A stretch of DNA of 21,220 nt from a virus. The notes below the pieces were generated by a model, which ran no database searches, was not told the origin of the DNA, and saw nothing but the letters and a program-made list of their open reading frames with translations. Both the position numbers and the translations under genes were made by a program. Location: positions 1 to 21,220 of IMG/VR virus record IMGVR_UViG_3300046004_000174, one strand, 5' to 3'. Positions 1 to 4,901 of this stretch are shown here, in pieces (the stretch's first letter is position 1; every line of letters starts with the position of its first letter).

Positions 1-7
1 AGAGTCA

Positions 8-23
8 TACGTAGTACTACGTA
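8..23. repeat. 16-bp perfect palindrome
   Basis: TACGTAGTACTACGTA equals its own reverse complement. It lies 21 bp upstream of the tandem DnaA boxes. It could be a dimeric protein-binding site or a cruciform-forming element; nothing in the sequence identifies a binding protein. Confidence 0.7.
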
Positions 24-44
24 GTCACGTACTGTACTCTAGAG

Positions 45-66
45 TTATCCACAGGTTATCCACAGG
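45..66 (+). promoter_or_regulatory. Two tandem DnaA boxes
   Basis: The 11-bp unit TTATCCACAGG occurs twice head to tail (45-55 and 56-66). TTATCCACA is a perfect match to the bacterial DnaA-box consensus TTATNCACA and is the sequence of strong E. coli oriC boxes. The 11-bp period places both sites on nearly the same helical face. Two adjacent perfect 9-mers are very unlikely by chance in a 21-kb window, so host DnaA binding is a reasonable inference. Confidence 0.75.
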
Positions 67-70
67 CAGT

Positions 71-102
71 ATAGTGCATCAATGATGTGCATCATAGTGC
101 AT
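71..102. repeat. GTGCATCA / ATAGTGCAT short direct repeats
   Basis: ATAGTGCAT occurs at 71-79 and 94-102. GTGCATCA occurs at 74-81 and 87-94, and the segment between them (83-94) forms the interrupted inverted repeat TGATG-TG-CATCA. The cluster starts 5 bp after the DnaA boxes and looks iteron-like. No binding protein can be named. Confidence 0.5.
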
Positions 103-123
103 GTGTGAGAGGCGATGTGGGTG

Positions 124-204
124 CCTATAACGTACACCTTATACGCTATACTTGGAAGCTACTATCTAGTCATCTATCTAGTCACTACCTATAAGCTACA
201 CCTT
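124..204. repeat. Two direct-repeat pairs
   Basis: CCTATAACGTACACCTT (124-140) recurs as CCTATAAGCTACACCTT (188-204), 15 of 17 bases identical and 64 bp apart. Nested between them, CTATCTAGTCA is repeated exactly at 162-172 and 174-184, a 12-bp period. The segment is AT-rich and non-coding. The role is unknown; an origin or operator role fits the neighbouring DnaA boxes. Confidence 0.55.
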
Positions 205-256
205 TAAAGATACTGTTACCCGCAGAGAACGTAGTGATCGAGGACATAGCCGAAGG

Positions 257-275
257 CTGTTACAAACTGTTACAA
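257..275 (+). promoter_or_regulatory. Double TGTTACAA element, copy 1
   Basis: CTGTTACAAACTGTTACAA holds two TGTTACAA units with a 10-bp period. It ends 18 nt before the -35 box of the promoter at 294-321, which centres it near -61.5 from the expected start of transcription, where class I activators sit. A copy with 18 of 19 bases identical lies at 3631-3649 at exactly the same distance from another promoter, which supports a shared regulatory function. Confidence 0.6.
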
Positions 276-293
276 TTAAAGGTCAACAAAGCA

Positions 294-321
294 TTGACAA
301 TGTGCGTTATGTCTATATACT
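294..321 (+). promoter_or_regulatory. Sigma70-type promoter P1 (early)
   Basis: TTGACA (294-299), 16-bp spacer, TATACT (316-321): a full-consensus -35 and a 5/6 -10. Transcription should start near 328, about 40 nt before the first gene at 369. It is the most upstream + strand promoter seen and probably launches the early small-gene region. Confidence 0.75.
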
Positions 322-368
322 TCATACCATGCCAAGCAATCATGCAAGGCTAAACGAGGAAACACATC

Positions 369-524
369 ATGTCATTGTTTAACAAGCCAGTGCGTAACAC
401 TCAGACAAACGAAATAGGTATTGTGGTAAAACATTGTGCCAAGTCTCTCAAGGTTTGTTGTGTGCATCCTACAATTAGGGGCGCCCACTGCTATAAATAC
501 TGGAAAACAATTGAAACAATCTAA
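369..524 (+). CDS. Small early protein, 51 aa, unknown function
   Basis: ATG at 369 follows GAGGA with about 8 nt spacing and is the first start after promoter P1. The product begins MSLFNKPVRNTQ, is basic, and carries Cys24, Cys30, Cys31 and Cys41 in a compact layout that might bind metal, though the spacing is not a classic zinc finger. It ends at TAA 522-524, just before promoter P2. I do not recognise a family. Its position as first gene of the leftmost operon fits an early host-takeover peptide, which is inference. Confidence 0.6.
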   Translation: MSLFNKPVRNTQTNEIGIVVKHCAKSLKVCCVHPTIRGAHCYKYWKTIETI

Positions 525-539
525 GGGTTTATCCCTACT

Positions 540-576
540 AAATAGTTCTTGACAGTCACTCAAACAAGCATACAAT
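540..576 (+). promoter_or_regulatory. Sigma70-type promoter P2
   Basis: TTGACA (549-554), 16-bp spacer, TACAAT (571-576). The bases just before the -35, AAATAGTTC (540-548), match those before promoter P4 (AAATAGTTG, 8370-8378), so the 15-bp block including the -35 is identical at 14 positions. Start of transcription is expected near 583, giving a leader of about 22 nt before the gene at 605. Confidence 0.75.
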
Positions 577-604
577 CAACACACTAATCAACCAAGGAAA
601 TAAT

Positions 605-940
605 ATGTACGAAACTATTCACACAACAGAAGCAGCAGGATTTGACATTGTTTTTAGTGTCACCTACGAAAACGATCCACCAGACTGGGATTTTGAAAGT
701 GAAGAAGATAAACAAGACACCTCGCGCAGGATTGATAACGGTGATTTGGTCTGGTTTGTTGCGCGTGTTCAAGCCTTTAAAAATGGCATTGAATTAGGCA
801 GTGACTATATGGGCGCATGCTGCTATGACTCATACATGCAATTTGTAGAGGCTTCAGACTATTATGCCGATATGGTGGAAAACGCAGTAAGTGAAGCCAA
901 AGCAAACATTGCCAAACTGTGCGAAAAGACGTACAACTGA
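605..940 (+). CDS. Conserved phage hypothetical protein, 111 aa
   Basis: ATG at 605 is preceded by AAGGAA at 594-599, directly downstream of promoter P2, so it heads that transcript. The product begins MYETIHTTEAAGFDIVFSV, is acidic, and contains DYMGACCYDSYMQF at about residues 67-80. It has no signal peptide or membrane span. Small proteins with this N-terminus recur in early regions of other phages as far as I remember, but no function is known to me. It is probably cytoplasmic and expressed early. Confidence 0.75.
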   Translation: MYETIHTTEAAGFDIVFSVTYENDPPDWDFESEEDKQDTSRRIDNGDLVWFVARVQAFKNGIELGSDYMGACCYDSYMQFVEASDYYADMVENAVSEAKANIAKLCEKTYN

Positions 941-950
941 GACTTACACC

Positions 951-1082
951 ATGAAACACAATCAGTATCAATACACATACACACCTGATCCTAAAGAGTC
1001 ACACATCGAGGGCATCATCATCACAGTCTCATGTCTCGCAGTGTTCGCCTTTGTAGGTGTCTTGCTCGCATGGCGCGGATGA
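951..1082 (+). CDS. Small single-span membrane protein, 43 aa
   Basis: ATG at 951 gives MKHNQYQYTYTPDPKESHIEG followed by a hydrophobic segment of about 20 residues (about 22-40) and the short tail WRG. This suggests a single inner-membrane helix with a polar N-terminal region. It begins 10 nt after the stop of the previous gene. A longer reading from 891 would overlap that gene for 50 nt and has no better binding site, so 951 is preferred. The binding site at 951 is weak, which suggests translation coupled to the upstream gene. Function unknown. Confidence 0.6.
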   Translation: MKHNQYQYTYTPDPKESHIEGIIITVSCLAVFAFVGVLLAWRG

Positions 1083-1119
1083 CCCTGTACCTTGTAGGGT
1101 TTTGTCTTGATGATAGAAT
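1083..1119 (+). promoter_or_regulatory. Weak hairpin with possible overlapping promoter
   Basis: ACCCT...AGGGT followed by TTTTG forms a 5-bp hairpin with a short T tract, at best a weak terminator. Overlapping it, TTGTAG (1092-1097), a 16-bp spacer and TAGAAT (1114-1119) match the 16-bp spacing of the other promoters here, but the -35 is poor. The gap to the next gene (1190) holds nothing else I can see. Confidence 0.3.
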
Positions 1120-1189
1120 CCTATGCAGTGCAACGTTAAAGCACTAGCTCCCACCAGTGAGTGACTGGCAACCTTCAAGGAAACTTATC

Positions 1190-1522
1190 ATGAAACAATC
1201 TGTCAACTTCTCCGCCTTTGTCGATGCCTTCCACGCTTACAATCGCTATGATTCCTTTGGCTATGATGGCCTGCGTGTTATCTTTGACTATCTGGAAGAC
1301 TACGAAGAACAGACAGGCGGAGAAATCGAGCTGGATGTAATCGCTATCTGCTGTGACTACAGTCTCGAACACTATACAGACATTGCCTCTAACTACTCAA
1401 TCGACCTGTCTGATGCTGATGGTGACACTGACGCAGAAGAGCAGATTGTCATGGATTACCTCAATGACAACACTATGGTTTTGGGCCAATGCACTGATGG
1501 TATTGTCTACCAAGTCTTTTAA
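1190..1522 (+). CDS. Conserved phage hypothetical protein, 110 aa
   Basis: The start at ATG 1190 is chosen because AAGGAAA lies about 8 nt upstream; an in-frame upstream start at 1157 lacks a binding site. The protein is soluble and very acidic, beginning MKQSVNFSAFVDAFHAYNRY, with ELDVIAICCDY near residues 45-55 and an Asp-rich stretch (DLSDADGDTDAEE) in the second half. This layout is familiar to me from many phage early regions, always without an assigned function. Charge mimicry of DNA, as in anti-restriction proteins, is possible but unsupported by any motif. Confidence 0.75.
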   Translation: MKQSVNFSAFVDAFHAYNRYDSFGYDGLRVIFDYLEDYEEQTGGEIELDVIAICCDYSLEHYTDIASNYSIDLSDADGDTDAEEQIVMDYLNDNTMVLGQCTDGIVYQVF

Positions 1523-1532
1523 GGGGTTGACC

Positions 1533-1706
1533 ATGTTTAAAGTAATTACACAATACAAAGCTACAGGCAAACGTGGTGGTTATGTTCTTCAATGGATTGG
1601 GGGCAGTGTTCCTTCATACATTACAGGCCCAAATGCTACTTGCGGCTGGTATAAAAGCAAAGCTGATGCAGTGTCTCGCTGCGAAGCATTGAACAGGAGT
1701 GCTTAA
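1533..1706 (+). CDS. Small hypothetical protein, 57 aa
   Basis: ATG at 1533 follows AAGGGG (1521-1526) by 6 nt, 10 nt after the stop of the preceding gene. The product begins MFKVITQYKATGKRGGYVLQ and ends KADAVSRCEALNRSA. It is basic, likely beta-rich in its first half, with a short C-terminal helix. No family is recognised. It is co-transcribed with the next gene, whose binding site lies inside its 3' end. The next protein has a similar opening and a similar central region, so the two may be distant paralogues. Confidence 0.65.
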   Translation: MFKVITQYKATGKRGGYVLQWIGGSVPSYITGPNATCGWYKSKADAVSRCEALNRSA

Positions 1707-1707
1707 C

Positions 1708-1917
1708 ATGAGATACATCGTCCAATTCAAAACCTCCGGCATAGTGGCCTTTAGCGCCACTGAACGAGCAATATGCCAGCACTGGTACGAATGCAACAAT
1801 TACGGGCCTGACATGGCCTACTATGACCCTCTAACAGGCGAGATTGTCCCTGACAAGTGGGTTAGAGGTGAAGATTTAGGTTTGTTTGTCGTTAAACGTG
1901 TCAATAAAGGGGTTTAA
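1708..1917 (+). CDS. Small hypothetical protein, 69 aa
   Basis: ATG at 1708 lies 8 nt after AGGAG (1695-1699), which sits inside the end of the upstream gene. The product begins MRYIVQFKTSGIVAF and contains HWYECNNYGPDMAYYDP at about residues 27-43. It is a soluble aromatic-rich protein. Its opening (M-[FR]-x-V-x-x-[QF]) and central Cys/Tyr region vaguely resemble the preceding 57-aa protein. No function can be assigned. The next gene begins 3 nt after its TAA. Confidence 0.65.
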   Translation: MRYIVQFKTSGIVAFSATERAICQHWYECNNYGPDMAYYDPLTGEIVPDKWVRGEDLGLFVVKRVNKGV

Positions 1918-1919
1918 TC

Positions 1920-2021
1920 ATGGATGTATTGTTTCACTTGGTCCTGATCGGACTGTTCTGTTTCTTTGGTGGTTGGATGGGCTTTATCGCCTACCTGCTG
2001 TTGATGTTGTTGATGAAGTGA
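1920..2021 (+). CDS. 33-aa membrane peptide
   Basis: ATG at 1920 is preceded by AAAGGGG about 8 nt upstream and lies 3 nt after the previous stop. The product begins MDVLFHLVLIGLFCFFGGWM and is almost entirely hydrophobic, ending in a single Lys. It should form one or two short inner-membrane helices. Length, hydrophobicity and position in a run of similar peptides support a real gene, but the function is unknown. Confidence 0.55.
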   Translation: MDVLFHLVLIGLFCFFGGWMGFIAYLLLMLLMK

Positions 2022-2035
2022 TAGGAGGTTGACAA

Positions 2036-2164
2036 ATGTATGATGTTAACGAAGGTAAATATCTTGTGTGGTTCTTGGTCTGTGCTGGTCTCTTGAACTA
2101 CTTTGTAGGGGCTTATGCAGCATTGATCTTTATGATTGTCTGTATCTTGTTCTCGAAAGGTTGA
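2036..2164 (+). CDS. 42-aa membrane peptide
   Basis: ATG at 2036 follows AGGAGG (2023-2028) by 7 nt, a strong site that fixes the start. The product begins MYDVNEGKYLVWFLVCAGLL and continues hydrophobic through to FSKG, giving one long or two short membrane segments after a polar N-terminus. It sits between two other tiny genes with gaps of 14 and 2 nt. Function unknown. Confidence 0.6.
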   Translation: MYDVNEGKYLVWFLVCAGLLNYFVGAYAALIFMIVCILFSKG

Positions 2165-2166
2165 CT

Positions 2167-2265
2167 ATGTATACATGGCCCTTCCCTGCCTTCCCTAATC
2201 CACTCGATACAGGCCATAAAAAGCCTAAGTTTAACCCTAACAACCATGAGGAGTCACCTTTGTGA
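2167..2265 (+). CDS. 32-aa proline-rich peptide
   Basis: ATG at 2167 begins 2 nt after the preceding stop and is probably coupled to it, with AAAGG 6-10 nt upstream. The product begins MYTWPFPAFPNPLDTGHKKP; it is rich in Pro and polar residues and has no membrane span. It ends at TGA 2263-2265. It is too short to assign a family. Confidence 0.5.
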   Translation: MYTWPFPAFPNPLDTGHKKPKFNPNNHEESPL

Positions 2266-2279
2266 CTGAAAGGAACGAT

Positions 2280-2513
2280 ATGAGCAACGATACAAACACA
2301 GGTGGACCAGCGTTTCCAGCATTGGCACGATATTCCCGGTCTGCACAGCTTGAAAGTGCCTTACAGCAAGACGGCATGACCCTGCGAGACTACTTTGCAG
2401 CCAAAGCAATGCAAGGTCTGCTGTCTGATTCAGAGGTATCAGGAACACCTGAAGAATTCTCTACTAGGGCATATAACGTAGCCGATGCAATGATTAAAGC
2501 GAGGAACCAATGA
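2280..2513 (+). CDS. Conserved phage hypothetical protein, 77 aa
   Basis: ATG at 2280 has AAAGGAA 5-6 nt upstream; an in-frame GTG at 2262 overlaps the previous gene and has no site. The product has the opening MSNDTNTGGPAFPAL and the central block DGMTLRDYFAAKAMQGLL (about residues 32-49), a combination I recognise from many Gram-negative phages and prophages, where it stays uncharacterised. The C-terminal half is predicted helical (YNVADAMIKARNQ). Its stop overlaps the next start (ATGA at 2510-2513), so the two are translationally coupled. Confidence 0.75.
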   Translation: MSNDTNTGGPAFPALARYSRSAQLESALQQDGMTLRDYFAAKAMQGLLSDSEVSGTPEEFSTRAYNVADAMIKARNQ

Positions 2514-2758
2514 CTAAGATCAAACAATTCAGCTACACAATCAAAGGCTTTGAATGGTATGGCCTCTGTGAGATTCAATCCATTGAGTCCCTGCCCTTGA
2601 TCGTTCGTTGTACTGACCTTTATCTTGAAGGCTATCGAGACGATAACCCTCCTGACATGAGGGACATTGTAGACTATCAGATCATCCTTGACATTGAGGA
2701 CATGGTTAGACTGGAGGCTGAGAATCCGCAGGGTTCGAACGGAGATGAGAATGTTTAA
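2510..2758 (+). CDS. Hypothetical protein, 82 aa
   Basis: The start ATG at 2510 overlaps the upstream stop by 4 nt (ATGA), with GAGGAA 4-5 nt upstream inside that gene. The product begins MTKIKQFSYTIKGFEWYGLC and is acidic and soluble, with a middle rich in Asp/Pro (YRDDNPPDMRDIVDY) and a C-terminal DIEDMVRLEAENPQ segment. No family is recognised. It ends at TAA 2756-2758, 5 nt inside the next tiny membrane gene. Confidence 0.65.
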   Translation: MTKIKQFSYTIKGFEWYGLCEIQSIESLPLIVRCTDLYLEGYRDDNPPDMRDIVDYQIILDIEDMVRLEAENPQGSNGDENV

Positions 2759-2837
2759 GGTCAATCATTGGACAGCCTTGGGACTGGTGTTTGTAGCTTA
2801 CTTAATTGCGGGGTATTATGATCAAATGGCTTATTGA
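2751..2837 (+). CDS. 28-aa membrane peptide
   Basis: ATG at 2751 (or ATG 2745 in the same frame, two codons earlier) is preceded by GGAG at 2741-2744, which favours 2751. The product begins MFKVNHWTALGLVFVAYLIA, a single hydrophobic helix of about 17 residues with a short polar end. It overlaps the previous gene by 8 nt and is the last gene before a 100-nt gap. Function unknown. Confidence 0.5.
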   Translation: MFKVNHWTALGLVFVAYLIAGYYDQMAY

Positions 2838-2857
2838 ACTGTTGTTACCTACAAAAA

Positions 2858-2912
2858 AGCTCTATTGAGCTATTTGTAAGCTTCTTGTAAGCAAAATCTG
2901 TTAAAATATAGG
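2858..2912. promoter_or_regulatory. Weak hairpin and possible promoter before the HNH gene
   Basis: AGCTC-TATT-GAGCT (2858-2871) is a 5-bp hairpin flanked by six A's on the left. Read on the - strand it is followed by T6, but no - strand gene is nearby. Downstream, TTGTAAGC is repeated (2874-2881, 2885-2892; 11-bp period), and TTGTAA (2885-2890), 16 bp, TATAGG (2907-2912) gives a weak promoter with the same spacer as the strong ones. Expected start near 2918 fits the HNH ribosome binding site at 2923. Confidence 0.35.
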
Positions 2913-2937
2913 TTTCAATACAAAGGAGATGCAAATT

Positions 2938-3441
2938 ATGGCAACAAAACGCAACCAAAAGAGGGAACTCTTAATGAAACTACATGGACACAAGTACAAA
3001 CGACACTTCACACAAGAGGGTTACTACTGTTTTTACTGTTCTGACCCTGCTGATACACTAGATCATGTGCCACCATTGTCTGCAATGGAGGTATTAAACA
3101 AAGAGAAGCGGAAAAAGGAGCAGATTCCAGCCGTTTTAGTGCCTTGTTGCAAGGAATGTAACTCCGCACTAGGTTCAAGGCAGCTGTGGACTGTTTTCGA
3201 CCGTCTAATGTACCTTGAAAGCTACTATGATGCCTACTTCAAGCGACAGAAGATGCTATGGTCTGAAGAAGAGATTGAAGAGTTGGGTTATTCCTTGAGG
3301 GAGTCTGTAAGACACCGACAGGATAAGCTTGACAGGTATCGTGACAAGATTCGAGCCATTCAGGTGAGGCAGCTCAAGCCAGAGACCTATCCTGACTACT
3401 ATGATGACGATTTAATTGATGATGAGGAGTACAAACCATGA
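2938..3441 (+). CDS. HNH endonuclease-like protein, 167 aa
   Basis: A probable HNH-fold nuclease. Visible are a zinc knuckle pair CFYC (Cys31/Cys34) and CCKECN (Cys71/Cys74), with the HNH core DHVPP at residues 42-46 and Asn75 between and after them. A long charged helical C-terminus (about 105-150) and an acidic tail follow. ATG 2938 is chosen over 2929 because AAGGAG (2923-2928) abuts 2929 but is 9 nt from 2938. Free-standing HNH enzymes in phages act as homing endonucleases, or nick or cut DNA during replication or packaging; which applies is unknown. It is coupled by an ATGA overlap to the next gene. Confidence 0.75.
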   Translation: MATKRNQKRELLMKLHGHKYKRHFTQEGYYCFYCSDPADTLDHVPPLSAMEVLNKEKRKKEQIPAVLVPCCKECNSALGSRQLWTVFDRLMYLESYYDAYFKRQKMLWSEEEIEELGYSLRESVRHRQDKLDRYRDKIRAIQVRQLKPETYPDYYDDDLIDDEEYKP

Positions 3442-3671
3442 AGTGTATTTGCTGTGACCGTAACCTGAAAGACCATGAAGCAGTCCGTAGACACGCGATA
3501 ACCAATGAATTCTTAGACATTTGTGATGTCTGTTTGAAGGATATTCCCGGTCTGCCTACCAAAGCAGGACAAGGAGTAGACACTGTGAGTGATCCCTTTG
3601 AAGATAGTGAAGACGCTGTTGAGGTAGATTCTGTTACAAAGTGTTACAACTTAGATGAAGACGATCATTGA
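3438..3671 (+). CDS. Small zinc-finger protein, 77 aa
   Basis: The start ATG 3438 overlaps the HNH stop (ATGA), so it is translated after it. The N-terminus has MKCICCDRNL (Cys3, Cys5, Cys6), and residues 29-32 are CDVC, together a treble-clef or zinc-ribbon-like CxxC...CxxC unit. The second half is highly acidic (DPFEDSEDAVEVDS). Such small proteins occur in phage early regions and may bind nucleic acid or a host protein; no function is assigned. The final codons also contain the double TGTTACAA element that precedes promoter P3, and the -35 box overlaps the stop codon, so regulatory sites are embedded in this gene. Confidence 0.7.
   Translation: MKCICCDRNLKDHEAVRRHAITNEFLDICDVCLKDIPGLPTKAGQGVDTVSDPFEDSEDAVEVDSVTKCYNLDEDDH
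3631..3649 (+). promoter_or_regulatory. Double TGTTACAA element, copy 2
   Basis: CTGTTACAAAGTGTTACAA differs from copy 1 (257-275) at one base in 19, has the same 10-bp internal period, and ends the same 18 nt before a TTGACA box. It lies inside the coding sequence of the zinc-finger gene. The repeated geometry argues for a binding site rather than coincidence. Confidence 0.6.
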
Positions 3672-3695
3672 CAGTTGACCAATGAGTGATACAAT
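3668..3695 (+). promoter_or_regulatory. Sigma70-type promoter P3
   Basis: TTGACA (3668-3673), 16-bp spacer, TACAAT (3690-3695). The start of transcription is expected near 3702, leaving a leader of about 110 nt before the gene at 3812 in which I see no ORF. It probably drives the genes from 3812 through the primase-helicase and polymerase. Confidence 0.75.
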
Positions 3696-3811
3696 TACTA
3701 TATAGACCTAAGACATTTCATAGATGTTAACCTACTAACAGTTACTTAGCAAGTTATACATTGTATGTCTTTAACTATGTAGTCCTTTAAAGTCTTTATA
3801 AGGTGGATGAT

Positions 3812-3988
3812 ATGTCTATTGACATGATGGATTTCGATGAAGAATGTGGACAGGATGATGTCTTACAGTTTGAATGCTGGTATCATTCCGTTATGGATGA
3901 TGTCGCTAGTCTTATCCGTGCCAATGGTTACGATAAGGTGATGCTAGACATCATGTCTGCTGTTAACAGGATGGAGAACAAACAATGA
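3812..3988 (+). CDS. Small acidic protein, 58 aa
   Basis: ATG at 3812 has AAGGTGG (3800-3806) 5 nt upstream; an in-frame GTG at 3803 lies within that site and is rejected. The product begins MSIDMMDFDEECGQDDVLQF and is strongly acidic at the N-terminus, with a predicted helical C-terminal half (DDVASLIRANGYDKVMLD). It is the first gene after promoter P3, and its stop overlaps the start of a micropeptide gene. No family is recognised. Confidence 0.65.
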   Translation: MSIDMMDFDEECGQDDVLQFECWYHSVMDDVASLIRANGYDKVMLDIMSAVNRMENKQ

Positions 3989-4041
3989 TTGTCTCCCTGT
4001 TTATAGGTGTCTTAACTCTTGTCAAGGTGGTATTGAAATGA
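3985..4041 (+). CDS. 18-aa hydrophobic micropeptide
   Basis: The reading MIVSLFIGVLTLVKVVLK starts at ATG 3985 overlapping the preceding stop (ATGA) and ends at TGA 4039-4041, overlapping the next start (ATGA). The double 4-bp coupling and the purely hydrophobic, Lys-ended sequence suggest either a real membrane micropeptide or a translational relay that carries ribosomes to the gene at 4038. AAGGTGG at 4024-4030 also gives the next gene its own binding site. The function cannot be told from sequence. Confidence 0.4.
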   Translation: MIVSLFIGVLTLVKVVLK

Positions 4042-4316
4042 AAGATAACCCATACGGTTTGGTCGTAAACGTAGAGAATGCTAGGTGTGTCGTTGAGTTT
4101 GATGTCATTGGTGACGGTGAGATCAACTATGAGACATGGGAAGTGTTCTACAACAAGCACTTTAAAGGTGACTTTAAGCAGGTTTTACCGCCTGAACCAT
4201 GGGTACAAGTCAATGACTTGCTCCACAACAAAACTTGGGAATCCATTGACGACCAGATAAAGGCACAATGGAAGGATGTAATCGAACAACAGAGGGCACA
4301 TGATGAACACTACTGA
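4038..4316 (+). CDS. Hypothetical protein, 92 aa
   Basis: ATG 4038 is 7 nt downstream of AAGGTGG and overlaps the micropeptide stop. The product begins MKDNPYGLVVNVENARCVVE. The N-terminal half looks like a small beta barrel of about 45 residues (alternating hydrophobics around DVIGDGEINYETWEVF), and the C-terminal half is charged and helical (IDDQIKAQWKDVIEQQRAHD). No family is recognised. It overlaps the next gene by 17 nt. Confidence 0.7.
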   Translation: MKDNPYGLVVNVENARCVVEFDVIGDGEINYETWEVFYNKHFKGDFKQVLPPEPWVQVNDLLHNKTWESIDDQIKAQWKDVIEQQRAHDEHY

Positions 4317-4785
4317 TACTTTGAAATTGGCGCTGGCGGCGTTGGAAGACGTAGATGGTGCCAATCAGCTCGGTTGGTGGGCAAGAAGCAAAGCCATCAC
4401 CGCAATCAAGCAAGCCCTTAACACGGCTACGCCACTGGCAGCACCTACTGTGCAGGAGCCTGTGGCGCATTGCGAAGCAGGGCCAGAATTTTGCCCGGTT
4501 TGTTGGGCAGAAACTCGCTCGTTGGCATTGGCCGCAGCAGTTGTGTATATCCAGCGCAATACCCCAACTCTTGTTTGGACTGAAATTTGCAGGGCTTTGG
4601 ATAAATCTTCACCCGCAGCACAGCCAGCACCTGTGCCGCTGACGGATGATGCCCGTGGTCTGCTGGTGGTTGAGCACCTTGGGCCAAATGCTTTGCTGCA
4701 TAAGCCAATGAGCATCTATGACGCATTCCACATGGGCATTGATGCCGCCGAAGCCGCCCACGGCATCACGAAAGGCCAGCCATGA
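4300..4785 (+). CDS. GC-rich accessory protein, 161 aa, unknown function
   Basis: Begins at ATG 4300 (second ATG at 4303), overlapping the upstream gene, with AGAGGG 3-8 nt upstream. It has an N-terminal helical segment (TDTLKLALAALEDVDG), a tract APTVQEPVAHCE, CPVC near residue 66, and a Pro/Ala linker (PAAQPAPVPLTDDARG) at about 103-120. Prophages of beta- and gammaproteobacteria often encode proteins with this modular style, with no known activity. Base composition and codon choice (GCC, GCG, CTG, CAG) are clearly more GC-rich than the neighbouring genes, suggesting recent transfer. The stop overlaps the lipoprotein start. Confidence 0.7.
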   Translation: MMNTTDTLKLALAALEDVDGANQLGWWARSKAITAIKQALNTATPLAAPTVQEPVAHCEAGPEFCPVCWAETRSLALAAAVVYIQRNTPTLVWTEICRALDKSSPAAQPAPVPLTDDARGLLVVEHLGPNALLHKPMSIYDAFHMGIDAAEAAHGITKGQP

Positions 4786-4901
4786 AAGCTCTCCTATTGG
4801 TTGCCTTCTTGCTTTCAGGTTGCGTATCAACAACCCGAGAGGTTTGTGGTGTCACGCCTGATGGCGATGGCTTTTGCGTAATAGCAGGAGGCCATCCATG
4901 A
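4782..4901 (+). CDS. Small lipoprotein, 39 aa
   Basis: The N-terminus MKALLLVAFLLSGCVSTTRE is a short signal peptide with lipobox LSGC (Cys14). Signal peptidase II cleavage would leave a 26-residue lipid-anchored peptide with two more cysteines (CGVTPDGDGFC) that could form a disulfide loop in the periplasm. The gene overlaps its neighbours by ATGA at both ends. Phage lipoproteins of this size can act in superinfection exclusion or as outer spanins. It is far from the lysis genes, so exclusion is somewhat more likely; this is inference. With the preceding GC-rich gene it may be an acquired cassette. Confidence 0.65.
   Translation: MKALLLVAFLLSGCVSTTREVCGVTPDGDGFCVIAGGHP

Larger units (their letters stand above)
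1..368. other. Gene-free repeat-rich region, candidate origin/control region
   Basis: No ORF with a ribosome binding site was found here before 369. The stretch packs a 16-bp palindrome (8-23), tandem DnaA boxes (45-66), GTGCATCA repeats (71-102), two direct-repeat pairs (124-204), a double TGTTACAA element (257-275) and a sigma70 promoter (294-321). Repeats together with DnaA boxes at the upstream edge of the early operon are typical of replication origins and control regions. That it is the origin is inference. The window may begin inside a larger intergenic region whose left part is not visible. Confidence 0.55.

Noticed and set aside
2858-2871. Hairpin with T6 on the - strand as a terminator for - strand genes
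   Set aside because: No - strand gene with a plausible start or composition lies anywhere near; the 5-bp stem is short.
4355-4833. Several overlapping ORFs on both strands around the GC-rich gene
   Set aside because: They are frame shadows caused by low stop-codon frequency in GC-rich DNA; none has a ribosome binding site or recognisable protein features.
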